A stretch of DNA of 64,000 nt from SFHK01 sp964554795 (GCA_964554795.1 CAZKQB010000004.1:1-64000); one strand, 5' to 3'; counted from the stretch's first letter, positions 14,835 through 22,838 are shown. The notes: generated from the sequence alone by a model not told the origin. Translations and numbers: made by a program.

Positions 14835-16037
14835 TTAGAACTTGCTGTTTACCAGCTCGATGCCGTCCAGCTGCAGATCAAAGTACGGCGCGGAACGGAA
14901 CTCGCTCTCGTGGAAGTAGCCGTCCAGAACCACTTCGGTGTCGGGCGTGAAGGCTATATCGGTGTTGACGTCGGCCAGGTAGGATTCGATCTTGGCGCCG
15001 CCCTTGAGCATGAAGTTGTCGGCAGCGGTGTTGAAGACCTTGATTTCGCCATTCTGCAGCGCAGTCTTGGCGGTCTCGATGGCTTCGACGGTGCCGGCGG
15101 CAGCCGCATTGGTGTTGACGTCGGTCAGCACGACGGAGCCGGTGGCGATGGTGCCGGTCCAGTCGACGTCGATGGCTTCACCGGCGGCGTTCTGGTTCAC
15201 AATGTACTCGAAATAGGGAGCCCAGTTGATGCGGGAGGAAACGATGAAGGTGTTGGGGCAGCTTTCGATGGTGGAGCCGTTGTAGGAAACGTTGGGGATG
15301 CCGGCGTTTTCACAGGCAGTGGGGGCGCCCATGGAGTCGGCATGCTGGGAGATCAGGTCGCAGCCGGCGTTGATCAGAGCCTCGGCAGCGGTCTTCTCCT
15401 CCTTCTCATCGTACCAAGAGCCGGTGAACTGAACCTTCATCTGAACATCGGGGCAAACGGACTTCGCGCCCAGGTAGAAGCTGGTGTAGCCGGAAATAAC
15501 CTCGGCATAGGTGAAGGCGCCGACATAGCCCATCATGGGAACTTCGCCCTTCAGCTTGCCGTTTTGCTTCAGCTCGTTCAGCTTCATGCCGGCGGCGACG
15601 CCAGCCAGATAGCGGCCTTCATAAATGGCGGCGAAGGCGTTGTGGAAGTTCGCCAGTCCCTCGGTGTGCGCCATGGTGCCGGTGGCGTGGCAGAATTCAA
15701 CCGTGGGGTTTTCCTTGGCAGCCTGCAGCATGAAGGTTTCATGGCCGAAGCTGTCGGCGAAGATGATGGTGCAGCCCTCGTCTACCAGATCCAGAGCGGC
15801 CTCGTAGCACTCGTTGGACTCGGGAATGTTGCGCTTGATGATCAGCTGATCTTCGGTCAATCCCAGGGCTTCGACGGCTTCGTAAACGCCGTTGATGAAG
15901 TTCTTGTCATAAGTGGAATCCTCGTCGTGAAGCAGGATCACACCCAGCTTGACGTTGGATACGTCAGCGTTGGCAGTGCAGGCAAAAAAGCTCAGGCACA
16001 GAACCAGAGTCAGGACCACCGCAAAGATCTTTTTCAT
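14835..16037 (-). CDS. BMP-family ABC transporter substrate-binding protein
   Basis: A 400-residue extracellular binding protein of the basic membrane protein/PnrA family, which in characterised members binds purine nucleosides. It has an N-terminal signal (MKKIFAVVLTLVLCLSFFAC) with Cys20 in a lipobox-like position, so it is probably membrane-anchored. The family segments VILLHDEDSTYDKNFINGVY, FADSFGHETFMLQAAKENP and a CDLISQHADSMGA turn are clear. The start at 16037 has GGAGGAG seven bases upstream. It is the first gene of the operon: binding protein, ATPase, two permeases. Ligand class is inferred from family only. Confidence 0.92.
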   Translation of the reverse strand: MKKIFAVVLTLVLCLSFFACTANADVSNVKLGVILLHDEDSTYDKNFINGVYEAVEALGLTEDQLIIKRNIPESNECYEAALDLVDEGCTIIFADSFGHETFMLQAAKENPTVEFCHATGTMAHTEGLANFHNAFAAIYEGRYLAGVAAGMKLNELKQNGKLKGEVPMMGYVGAFTYAEVISGYTSFYLGAKSVCPDVQMKVQFTGSWYDEKEEKTAAEALINAGCDLISQHADSMGAPTACENAGIPNVSYNGSTIESCPNTFIVSSRINWAPYFEYIVNQNAAGEAIDVDWTGTIATGSVVLTDVNTNAAAAGTVEAIETAKTALQNGEIKVFNTAADNFMLKGGAKIESYLADVNTDIAFTPDTEVVLDGYFHESEFRSAPYFDLQLDGIELVNSKF

Positions 16038-16253
16038 TGAACTTCTCCTCCGTGTTTTGATTGCTTCCGGGATCATCTTAATCATACAGGGTCAAGGTTA
16101 ATATTACAAAGCAGATGAGGTAAAAAATACGAACATTATTCTGCGAAAATCCATTTTTGTTCTTGTTTTTGCGCTTTGGTGCAGGGACTGCGCGGAGGCG
16201 CCGAAACGGGATTCGAAGGAAACGGTTATTTGGGCGAATCGGGGAAGACAAAT

Positions 16254-16277
16254 GGCGGAGGAGTGAGCTCCTCCGCC
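16254..16277 (-). terminator. Hairpin after fba
   Basis: GGCGGAGGAG (16254-16263) and CTCCTCCGCC (16268-16277) form a perfect 10-bp stem with a 4-base loop, 14 bp after the fba stop. On the minus strand it is followed by ATTTGTCTT, a poor T-run. Confidence 0.6.
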
Positions 16278-16291
16278 ATGGGTTATGCCGA

Positions 16292-17275
16292 TCAGGCCTT
16301 GCCGGCGCAGCCGAGAACGTCGACGAGCTTATGCTTGACGAGCTCCTTGATGTTGGCGCGGGCGGGCTTGAGGTACTGACGCGGGTCAAAATGAGAGGGA
16401 TTGTCGTGGAAGTACTTGCGGACGGTGCCGGTCATGGCAAGACGCAGGTCGGAGTCGATGTTGATCTTGCAGACGGCGCCGCGCGCGGCCTGGCGCAGCT
16501 GCTCCTCGGGGATGCCGACGGCGTCGGGCATCTGGCCGCCGTTTTCGTTGATCATCTTCACGTATTCCTGCGGAACGGAGGAGGAGCCGTGCAGAACGAT
16601 CGGGAAGCCGGGCAGGCGCTTGGAGACCTCGTCCAGAATGTCGAAGCGCAGCGGCGGGGGCACGAGGATGCCCTTTTCGTTGCGGGTGCACTGCGCGGCG
16701 GTGAACTTGTACGCGCCGTGGCTGGTGCCGATGGCGATGGCCAGAGAATCGACGCCGGTCTTGGAGACGAACTCCTCAACCTCTTCGGGACGGGTGTAGG
16801 AGGAATCCTCGGCGCTGACCTTTACGTCGTCCTCAACGCCGGCCAGGGTGCCCAGCTCGCCCTCGACCACGACGCCGTGATCGTGCGCGTACTCGACAAC
16901 CTTGCGGGTGAGCTCGATGTTGTCCTTGAAGGACTTGGAGGAGCCGTCGATCATAACGGAGGAGAAGCCGCCGTCGATGCAGCTCTTGCACAGCTCGAAG
17001 GTATCGCCGTGATCGAGGTGCACGCAGATGGGCAGATCAAAGCCCGCGGTCTGCTCGGCGTCCTCAATGGCTGCTTCGATGAGCTTCATCAGATAAACGT
17101 GCTTGGCATACTTACGGGCGCCGGAAGAAACCTGAAGAATCAGGGGAGCCTTCTCCTCGATGGCAGCCTCAGTGATGCCCTGGATGATTTCCATGTTGTT
17201 CACGTTGAAAGCGCCGATGGCGTAGCCGCCGTTGTACGCTTTTTTGAACATTTCGGTAGAGGTAACGATGGACAT
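16292..17275 (-). CDS. fba: Class II fructose-1,6-bisphosphate aldolase
   Basis: Zinc-dependent glycolytic enzyme interconverting fructose 1,6-bisphosphate with dihydroxyacetone phosphate and glyceraldehyde 3-phosphate. The product is 327 residues. The metal site is seen as VHLDHGD (first zinc His) and the later IAIGTSHGAYK and VLHGSSSVP segments, which also hold the phosphate loop. GGFSSVMIDGSS is typical of the class. AAAGGAG lies ten bases before the ATG. It is transcribed divergently from the phosphofructokinase gene through back-to-back promoters whose -35 boxes are 7 bp apart, so the two opposing glycolytic steps share one control region. Confidence 0.96.
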   Translation of the reverse strand: MSIVTSTEMFKKAYNGGYAIGAFNVNNMEIIQGITEAAIEEKAPLILQVSSGARKYAKHVYLMKLIEAAIEDAEQTAGFDLPICVHLDHGDTFELCKSCIDGGFSSVMIDGSSKSFKDNIELTRKVVEYAHDHGVVVEGELGTLAGVEDDVKVSAEDSSYTRPEEVEEFVSKTGVDSLAIAIGTSHGAYKFTAAQCTRNEKGILVPPPLRFDILDEVSKRLPGFPIVLHGSSSVPQEYVKMINENGGQMPDAVGIPEEQLRQAARGAVCKINIDSDLRLAMTGTVRKYFHDNPSHFDPRQYLKPARANIKELVKHKLVDVLGCAGKA

Positions 17276-17321
17276 GGGTACACAACTCCTTTGCTCATGA
17301 AATGGACTTCAACCCACGTTG

Positions 17322-17350
17322 ATTATCCTACAATCCCTGTTAAAAATCAA
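17322..17350 (-). promoter_or_regulatory. fba: Sigma-A promoter of fba
   Basis: Minus strand: TTGATT (17350-17345), 17-bp spacer, GATAAT (17327-17322). Confidence 0.65.
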
Positions 17351-17357
17351 GCCGAAA

Positions 17358-17386
17358 TTGACAAGCTGAGGAAATTGTGCTATATT
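17358..17386 (+). promoter_or_regulatory. pfp: Sigma-A promoter of pfp
   Basis: Perfect TTGACA (17358-17363), 17-bp spacer, TATATT (17381-17386). Confidence 0.8.
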
Positions 17387-17421
17387 CTTAGCGGTGAAAA
17401 ATCGCGAAAGGAATGATACAA

Positions 17422-18669
17422 ATGTCCATGCTGAAAGGCGCGGCGGTCATCGGCCAGTCCGGCGGCCCGTCTTCCGTCATTAACGCTTCCGCCTACGGCG
17501 CGATCAAGACCGCGCTGGAGAGCGACGTGATCACGAATGTCTACGCGATGCAGAACGGCATCGTGGGTCTGCTGAACGACAACCTGTTCGATCTCTCCAA
17601 GGAGGATCCGGACGAGCTGGCGCTCATGAAATATACCCCCTCATCCGCGCTCGGCTCCTGCCGCTACAAGCTGAAGGATCCCGATGAGGACGAGACCGAC
17701 TATCAGAAGATTCTTGAAATGTTCAAGAAGTACGACATTCGCTACTTCTTCTACAACGGCGGAAACGACTCGATGGATACCTGCAACAAGATTTCCAAGT
17801 TCATGCTGAGAAACGGCTATGAGGTGCGTTGCATGGGCATTCCGAAGACCATCGACAACGACCTCGCCGGCACCGACCATTGCCCCGGCTTCGCCTCCGC
17901 AGCCAAGTACATTGCGACTTCCGTGGCCGAGGTGTACCGCGACTGCCATGTGTACGACAAGGGCATGATCACCATCGTGGAGTGCATGGGCCGTCATGCC
18001 GGCTGGCTGACCGCCGCCGCAGGCCTTGCGTCCCTGACCGGAAACGGCCCCGACCTCGTGTATCTGCCCGAGGTGGACTTTGATCTTCCCTCCTTTATTG
18101 ACAAGGTTGCCAAGATCTACGCCGCCAACAAGAACGTGCTCGTCGCGGTGTCCGAGGGCATTCACGACAAGGACGGCAAGTTCATCGTCGAGTACGCGGC
18201 CAGCGACGCGGCGACCGACGCGTTCGGCCACAAGCAGCTGGGCGGTCTCGCGGCCTTCCTGGCCAACGAGTGCAAGAAGGCTACCGGCGCGAAGGTGCGC
18301 GGCATTGAGCTGTCGCTGCTCCAGCGCTGCGCGGCGCACTGCGCGTCCCAGACCGACATCGAGGAAAGCTTCTCTGCTGGCAAGGCGGCCGTCGAAAACG
18401 CCGTCAACGGCGTGACCGACAAGATGGTCGGCTTTGAGCGCAAGTATGTCAACGGCGCGTACGCCTGCGAGACCAAGCTGTTCGATCTGACTGTAGTTGC
18501 CAACGCCGAGAAGAAGGTTCCGCGCGAGTGGATCAATGAGGAAGGCGACGGCGTGAACGAGAAGTTCATCGAGTACGCGCTGCCCCTGATTCAGGGCCAG
18601 ACGCAGCTGACCTTCGAAAACGGCCTGCCGCGCTTTGTCAACCTGAAGAAGATCAAGGCGGAGGCCTAA
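17422..18669 (+). CDS. pfp: Pyrophosphate-dependent 6-phosphofructokinase
   Basis: A 415-residue phosphofructokinase-fold enzyme that phosphorylates fructose 6-phosphate. The donor is predicted to be pyrophosphate rather than ATP. The phosphate-donor motif is GGNDSMDT, with Asp where ATP enzymes have the GGDGS glycine, and the catalytic loop reads PKTIDND, with Lys in place of the ATP-type PGTIDND. GRHAGWLTAAAGLA follows. These residues are established discriminators in the family; the reaction would be reversible. The start at 17422 has GAAAGGA nine bases upstream; the ATG at 17413 abuts that site and is unlikely. A strong terminator follows, so nadK downstream is a separate or weakly read-through unit. 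Confidence 0.92.
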   Translation: MSMLKGAAVIGQSGGPSSVINASAYGAIKTALESDVITNVYAMQNGIVGLLNDNLFDLSKEDPDELALMKYTPSSALGSCRYKLKDPDEDETDYQKILEMFKKYDIRYFFYNGGNDSMDTCNKISKFMLRNGYEVRCMGIPKTIDNDLAGTDHCPGFASAAKYIATSVAEVYRDCHVYDKGMITIVECMGRHAGWLTAAAGLASLTGNGPDLVYLPEVDFDLPSFIDKVAKIYAANKNVLVAVSEGIHDKDGKFIVEYAASDAATDAFGHKQLGGLAAFLANECKKATGAKVRGIELSLLQRCAAHCASQTDIEESFSAGKAAVENAVNGVTDKMVGFERKYVNGAYACETKLFDLTVVANAEKKVPREWINEEGDGVNEKFIEYALPLIQGQTQLTFENGLPRFVNLKKIKAEA

Positions 18670-18740
18670 AGCTGGCATGGGGCGTACGCCCCGCCAAACG
18701 CGCTCCGCATCCGGCGCAGACTGCCGGAGCCATGGAGATT

Positions 18741-18774
18741 CCGCCGCCGTCCTTCCTTGGGCGGCGGCTTTTTT
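18741..18774 (+). terminator. Intrinsic terminator of pfp
   Basis: CCGCCGCC (18741-18748) pairs with GGCGGCGG (18760-18767), followed by C and six T. It sits only about 16 bp before the nadK start, so the nadK ribosome binding site overlaps its tail. Confidence 0.9.
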
Positions 18775-18790
18775 AAAGGAGAAGGAACGG

Positions 18791-19540
18791 ATGAAATTCT
18801 GGTTCTGCATTCATCCTACGCGAGAGGAAGCAAGAGAGCTGAAGGCGCGCGCGCTTGCGTTTCTGCGGGCGCACGGCGGCGAGGCGACGGAAAATCCCAT
18901 GGAGGCGGACTATGCCGTGTCCATCGGCGGCGACGGCTCGGTCGTTGCCGCGCATCAGGCATGCCCGAGGCCGATAGTCGGCGTCAACGCTGGAACGCTC
19001 GGGTATCTTCCGCGCATCGAGCCGGAGCAGCTGGAGGAGGCTCTCGGGCGGATTCTGGCCGGGGACTGCGCGCTTGAAAGCCGCATGACGCTTTCGGCGG
19101 GCGAGCGCGGCGGGGAAACGGTGAACGCGCTGAACGACGTGGCGCTGACGAAGGCGGATTCGGGTGTTCTGCGGTTCACGGTGAGTGTGGACGGAGCCGT
19201 TTTGATGCGGTATACGGCGGACGGAATCATTTGCGCCACGCCCACGGGCTCCACTGGCTACAGCCTGTCTGCGGGCGGGCCGATCGTTGATCCGCTGAGC
19301 GAATTGATCGTGCTTACGCCCATTGCGCCGCACACGCTGGTTAGCCGGCCCGTGATTCTTTCGGACAAGGGAACGGTGACGCTGACGCCGGATGGCGACG
19401 CGCTGATCAGCGTCGACGGCCGGGTGCGCCCGATTCGCGCGGGTACGCCGTTTGACATTCGCAGGGCGGAAACGCGGGTGCAGTTTGTGACGCTTGGACG
19501 CGAGGGCTTTATCGATCGCCTGCGCAAAAAGCTATCGTGA
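18791..19540 (+). CDS. nadK: NAD kinase
   Basis: A 249-residue ATP/polyphosphate-NAD kinase making NADP+ from NAD+, in the cytoplasm. It carries the GGDGS motif (SIGGDGSVV, with the catalytic Asp), NAGTLGYLP, NALNDV and the Gly-rich ATPTGSTGYSLSAGGP loop. The start at 18791 follows GGAG/GGAA sequences within 15 bases. In Clostridia nadK often precedes argR or recN, but here it stands between pfp and an SPFH gene. No separate promoter is evident, so expression may rely on read-through past the terminator at 18741-18774. Confidence 0.95.
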   Translation: MKFWFCIHPTREEARELKARALAFLRAHGGEATENPMEADYAVSIGGDGSVVAAHQACPRPIVGVNAGTLGYLPRIEPEQLEEALGRILAGDCALESRMTLSAGERGGETVNALNDVALTKADSGVLRFTVSVDGAVLMRYTADGIICATPTGSTGYSLSAGGPIVDPLSELIVLTPIAPHTLVSRPVILSDKGTVTLTPDGDALISVDGRVRPIRAGTPFDIRRAETRVQFVTLGREGFIDRLRKKLS

Positions 19541-19633
19541 GGTGTTCAGCCGCACGAGTGTGCCGCGGGAAGAGCCGTAAAGCGCGAAAGCGGACGTTTC
19601 GTGCGTGCAAAAGCGCCTTTTGAAAACTACGTG

Positions 19634-19662
19634 TTGCCCGTATGGCGCGCCTGTGGTAGGAT
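19634..19662 (+). promoter_or_regulatory. Promoter of the SPFH gene
   Basis: TTGCCC (19634-19639), a 17-bp spacer, TAGGAT (19657-19662), 30 bp before the start codon. Confidence 0.5.
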
Positions 19663-19691
19663 GATGGCACAAACAAAAGAGGAGGATTCCC

Positions 19692-20612
19692 ATGGATAAT
19701 CGCAGGAAACGCAATCCCCGCGCGAAGCAAATCACTCTGGTCGTTATTCTGGTCGTCATTGTGCTGGTACTCATCGCCTTCCCGCCGTTTGTCAGCGTGC
19801 CTACCGGCCATACCGGCGTGGTGACGACATTCGGACGCGTGGAGGACAAGGTGCTGGACGAGGGCTTCCACCTGAAAAATCCCGCGCAGCGCGTAATCAT
19901 GATGGACAACCGCACGCAGAAGGCCTCCATGTCCATGCAGGCGTTCTCCAGCGACATTCAGCAGGTGGACATTGTGTGCACCGTGAACTATTCGGTGGAC
20001 AGGCAGAACGCGCAGAACCTGTACAGGAACGTGGGCGTGAACTACTATGAGACCATTATGCGCCCCCGCATTCAGGAGTGCACGAAGAGCGTGTTCACCC
20101 AATACACCGCTGAAACGCTGATGGACGTGCGCAGCTCGCTGTCTACACAGATTCGCGACCTGCTCGCGCCGGAAATGAAGGACTACGGCATTCTGGTTGC
20201 CAGCGTGACCGTTGAAAACGTGGATTTCACCGATGCGTTCACCGATGCCGTCGAGGCCAAGCAGGTGGCGCTTCAGACCAAGCTAAAAACCGAAACGGAG
20301 CAGGCCGAGCTGGTCTCCATCGCCGAATCTACCGCCGAGCGCGACCTGATTGCCGCCCGCACGGATGCGGAGAAGCGCACCATTTTGGCCGAGGCCGAGG
20401 CTGAAGTCAAGCGCATTGAGGCTGATGCGGATGCTTACAAGGTGAAGGTGCAGTCCGAGGCGGAGGCCGCCGCAAATAAGCTGATCGCAGCCTCCTTGAC
20501 CGATTCGTTGATTCGTTACACGCAGGCCAACCGCTGGAACGGCGCGCTGCCCCAGGCCGTCGGCAGCTCCGCCGCTCTGCCCGTGCTTGACCTGACGGAC
20601 GCGGGCAACTAA
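19692..20612 (+). CDS. SPFH/prohibitin-family membrane protein
   Basis: A 306-residue band-7 protein. It has a short basic cytoplasmic N-terminus, one membrane helix (residues about 14-33), an SPFH domain beginning VPTGHTGVVTTFGRVEDKVL (36-55), and then a long Ala/Glu-rich coiled coil (about 190-265). Such proteins form large ring assemblies in membrane microdomains and often modulate FtsH-type proteases (HflK/HflC) or membrane organisation. No NfeD or HflK partner is adjacent, so it probably acts as a homo-oligomer. It is a monocistronic gene with its own promoter and a following hairpin. Confidence 0.88.
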   Translation: MDNRRKRNPRAKQITLVVILVVIVLVLIAFPPFVSVPTGHTGVVTTFGRVEDKVLDEGFHLKNPAQRVIMMDNRTQKASMSMQAFSSDIQQVDIVCTVNYSVDRQNAQNLYRNVGVNYYETIMRPRIQECTKSVFTQYTAETLMDVRSSLSTQIRDLLAPEMKDYGILVASVTVENVDFTDAFTDAVEAKQVALQTKLKTETEQAELVSIAESTAERDLIAARTDAEKRTILAEAEAEVKRIEADADAYKVKVQSEAEAAANKLIAASLTDSLIRYTQANRWNGALPQAVGSSAALPVLDLTDAGN

Positions 20613-20620
20613 GCTCAAAG

Positions 20621-20658
20621 CGGAACGTTCTCCGAATAGGGAGGGCGTTCCGCCCTTT
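20621..20658 (+). terminator. Hairpin after the SPFH gene
   Basis: GCGGAACG (20621-20628) pairs with CGTTCCGC (20647-20654), extended inside by TCTCC/GGGAG-type pairing, followed by CCTTTG. The T-run is short. Confidence 0.45.
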
Positions 20659-20706
20659 GCACAGGAAACGGAGGAAATATAGGCTGCTCGTTCAAGGACT
20701 CATCAA

Positions 20707-20776
20707 AAGAAGAAAATCGGGCGATGAAGCATCGGAGACAAAAAATGAGACGCAGCTCCGCGAGAGCTGTGTCGTC
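20707..20776 (+). pseudogene. Decayed copy of the start of the Dabb gene
   Basis: AAGAAGAAAATCGGGCGATG and the following AAGCATC resemble the true leader and start at 20796-20821 (GGAAGAAATTCAAGCCATG, then AAGCATC). CGCAGCTCCGCGAGAG then echoes CGCAGCTGAGAGACGAG further into the gene. The match is broken by a deletion of about 30 bp and the frame is not maintained. It contains a 10-bp hairpin. Confidence 0.45.
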
Positions 20777-20810
20777 TGTGAACGCTCACTGAAAGGAAGA
20801 AATTCAAGCC

Positions 20811-21095
20811 ATGAAGCATCTGATTCTTGTAAAATGGAAGGAAACCGTCGATAACGCGCCGCAGCTGAGAGACGAGGCCGAGGCACTGTTTCGCGAGACG
20901 CTGACCATTCCTGGCATTCACGGCGTGAGGGCGATTCCCGGCCTGAAGACCGCAGCAAACCGCTACGACCTGATGATCGCCATCGATATGAACAAGGACG
21001 CGCTGCCTGCCTATAATGAGTCTGCCGCGCATAAGCGCTGGAAGGCCGAATACGGCGACCGCATCGAGAAAAAAGCCATCTTCGACGCGGAATAA
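20811..21095 (+). CDS. Dabb-family (stress-responsive alpha/beta barrel) protein
   Basis: A 94-residue single-domain ferredoxin-like barrel. The opening MKHLILVKWKE and the closing HKRWKAEYGDRIEKKAIFDAE-type pattern (split here: HKRWKAEYGDRI, EKKAIFDAE) are typical of Dabb proteins, which form dimers. Bacterial members are mostly uncharacterised; some act as small cyclases or oxygenases. The internal PGIHGVRAIPGL and NRYDLMIAIDM segments fit the fold. GGAAGAAA lies upstream of the ATG. Remnants of a duplicated copy lie on both sides (20707-20776 and 21141-21252). The substrate is unknown. Confidence 0.85.
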   Translation: MKHLILVKWKETVDNAPQLRDEAEALFRETLTIPGIHGVRAIPGLKTAANRYDLMIAIDMNKDALPAYNESAAHKRWKAEYGDRIEKKAIFDAE

Positions 21096-21140
21096 GCACG
21101 ACAGGCAGGATTGCGAGGGGTCGGGTATCGACGAGCCTCG

Positions 21141-21252
21141 TCGATGTTGAACGCAGTCGCGCTGTCTGCCTGCAACGAGTCTGACGCGCGTAAGCGCTGA
21201 AAGATCGAGTGCGGCGAACGTTTTGAAAAATACCATCTTCGGTGCCGAGTAG
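21141..21252 (+). pseudogene. Decayed duplicate of the 3' end of the Dabb gene
   Basis: The sequence aligns with 20983-21095 plus the downstream bases (GTCTGCCTGC-ACGAGTCTG-CGCG-TAAGCGCTG). The Trp codon of KRW has become a TGA stop, and a length change in the A-run after it shifts the frame. It ends in GCCGAGTAG, mirroring the true GCGGAATAA, and the similarity continues past the stop, so the duplicated unit included 3' flanking DNA. It is preceded by a perfect 9+1+9 palindrome (21127-21145). Confidence 0.75.
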
Positions 21253-21323
21253 GCAAACCAGGCGGGATTGCAAGAGCATTCCTGCCTTTTTGCGTGGGAA
21301 CCGGGCAAAATTGTGGCGAATGG

Positions 21324-21352
21324 TTGAATGGAGCAGCGTTTCGTGGTATGAT
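21324..21352 (+). promoter_or_regulatory. Sigma-A promoter of the FHA gene and cell-wall operon
   Basis: TTGAAT (21324-21329), 17-bp spacer, TATGAT (21347-21352), 34 bp before the start codon. Confidence 0.7.
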
Positions 21353-21386
21353 AAAATAGAGAAAATGGACGCGGGAGGCGGAAACC

Positions 21387-21941
21387 ATGGCGTATGACGC
21401 ATATCAGTCGGCGGCACTGGTTCTTCGCTACGCGTTTGCGGGCGCGGGGCTGTTTATCGCCGGGCGGTGCGCGTATATGTGCGTGCGCGACGGGAAGCAG
21501 GCGCGCTTTTTGCGCGCGCAGGCGAGCGAGACGGGCGCGATTGCGAAGCTGAGCGTATATACAAACGATGGCGCGCCTGTCGTGAAGCAGCTGAATCGGG
21601 AGGGCGTGGTCGGCGCCGGACGCGGAAGCGACGTGCGCGTGCCGCGCGCAGGGCTGGAAAAACGGCATTTTTCCTATGAGATGGTGAATGGTCAGCTGCG
21701 CGTAACGTCTATCGGCGGCGCCGACCTGTTTGACGGCGACCAGAAGCCGGCGCACACGCTGTCTGTGTCGCCGGGCGGCTGCTTTTACGCGGGCGATGCA
21801 AAGCTGGAATACCGCCTGATTCGCCAGAGCGCCGAGCCGGTGAGCTCGGCGGCGAAGCGTGCCTACGGCGAGCGTCTGCGCACGCTGGTGAAGCCGCCGG
21901 AGGACCCACGGGGAGACCGCAGAAAGGGACGCTTCCGGTAA
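21387..21941 (+). CDS. Membrane-anchored FHA-domain protein
   Basis: A 184-residue protein with one N-terminal membrane helix (residues about 8-33) and a cytoplasmic forkhead-associated domain (about 50-150). The FHA phosphothreonine-binding signature is visible as VVGAGRGSDVRVPRAGLEKR, then HFSYEM, where the RGSD and the loop before HFSYEM correspond to the Arg, Ser and His of the binding pocket. It ends in a basic tail. In Clostridia an FHA gene commonly precedes ftsW/rodA-like and PBP genes, exactly as here, so it likely links Ser/Thr kinase signalling to wall synthesis. An 80-bp repeat array separates it from the FtsW-like gene. Confidence 0.82.
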   Translation: MAYDAYQSAALVLRYAFAGAGLFIAGRCAYMCVRDGKQARFLRAQASETGAIAKLSVYTNDGAPVVKQLNREGVVGAGRGSDVRVPRAGLEKRHFSYEMVNGQLRVTSIGGADLFDGDQKPAHTLSVSPGGCFYAGDAKLEYRLIRQSAEPVSSAAKRAYGERLRTLVKPPEDPRGDRRKGRFR

Positions 21942-22041
21942 TTGCCGTGAGCCCGCGCGGCGCACGTCTTCGAGTACAATTGCGGGCGACCGACGCATTC
22001 GCGCGCGGGCGGAATGAATAGAGAGTTTGCGATGGGAAGCT

Positions 22042-22730
22042 GAGGATTGCGATGAAGGGCTGCGCTTGCGCGTGCAAATGAGCGTCGGTGTGCGGAGAAA
22101 CGCCTTTTGCGGAGAACAGCCGAGGATTGCTATGAAAGGCTGCGCTTGCGCGTGCAAATGAGCGTCGGTGCGCGGAGGAACGCCTTTTGCGGAGAACAGC
22201 CGAGGATTCCGGTGAAGGGCTGCGCTTGCGCGTGCAAATGAGCGTCGGTGCGCGGAGGAACGCCTTTTGCGGNNNNNNNNNNNNNNNNNNNNNNNNNNNN
22301 NNNNNNNNNNNNNNNNNNNNNNNNNNNNNNNNNNNNNNNNNNNNNNNNNNNNNNNNNNNNNNNNNNNNNNNNAGGATTCCGGTGAAGGGCTGCGCTTGCG
22401 CGTGCAAATGAGCGTCGGTGCGCGGAGAAAAACGCCTTTTGCAGAGGACGGCCGAGGATTGCTATGAAAGGCTGCGCTTGCGCGTGCAAATGAGCGTCGG
22501 TGCGCGGAGGAACGCCTTTTGCGGAGAACAGCCGAGGATTCCGGTGAAGGGCTGCGCTTGCGCGTGCAAATGAGCGTCGGTGCGCGGAGAAAAACGCCTT
22601 TTGCAGAGGACGGCCGAGGATTGCTATGAAAGGCTGCGCTTGCGCGTGCAAATGAGCGTCGGAGCGCGGAGAAACGCCTTTAACAGCCGAGGATTCTGGT
22701 GAAGGGCTACGCTTAAGTGAGCGGAAGAAA
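22042..22730 (+). repeat. Tandem 80/82-bp repeat array with chained micro-ORFs
   Basis: Eight units begin with GAGGATT at 22042, 22122, 22202, about 22371 (after the gap), 22454, 22534, 22616 and 22689. Most are 80 or 82 bp long and the last is degenerate. Each intact unit contains an AGGA motif, five bases, ATG or GTG, then codons for KGCACACK and a TGA that overlaps an ATG (AAATGAGCG). In 80-bp units that ATG opens a 27-codon frame ending at the next KGCACACK stop (for example 22078-22161, 22158-22241, 22490-22573). In 82-bp units the 2-bp insertion ends the frame early at CTATGA, again overlapping the next ATG. A long minus-strand frame also crosses the array but shifts frame between units. 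The stretch to 22838 holds nothing else. Confidence 0.85.
22273..22372. other. Assembly gap (100 N) inside the 80-bp repeat array
   Basis: Exactly 100 N. Comparing flanks with intact units, the minimum missing sequence is AGAACAGCCG (10 bases), plus any whole number of units. Copy number of the array is therefore a lower bound. Confidence 0.95.
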
Positions 22731-22838
22731 GCATCGGGGCGAAGAGAGACGCTTTTGGCAGAGGCGGGACGGGGAAGAAACGGCTGCAGTTACATTGCTG
22801 CGGGGGGAATCTGAAGGGATATACGCTGGAGGGAGAGC

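Noticed and set aside
16038..16253. A purine riboswitch upstream of the BMP/nucleoside transporter
   Set aside because: I could not find the conserved three-way junction bases or loop-loop pairs. The region shows no convincing promoter either, so nothing was called.
16157..17416. A 419-codon open frame antisense to fba
   Set aside because: It covers a clear class II aldolase gene on the other strand, and its Gly/Val/Asp-rich translation matches no family. It is a shadow frame.
21709..22651. Long minus-strand reading frames through the 80-bp repeats, encoding a repetitive protein
   Set aside because: Unit lengths of 80 and 82 bp shift the frame between copies, no ribosome binding site precedes a start, and part of the frame overlaps the FHA gene. 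It is best explained as a by-product of GC-rich repeats.
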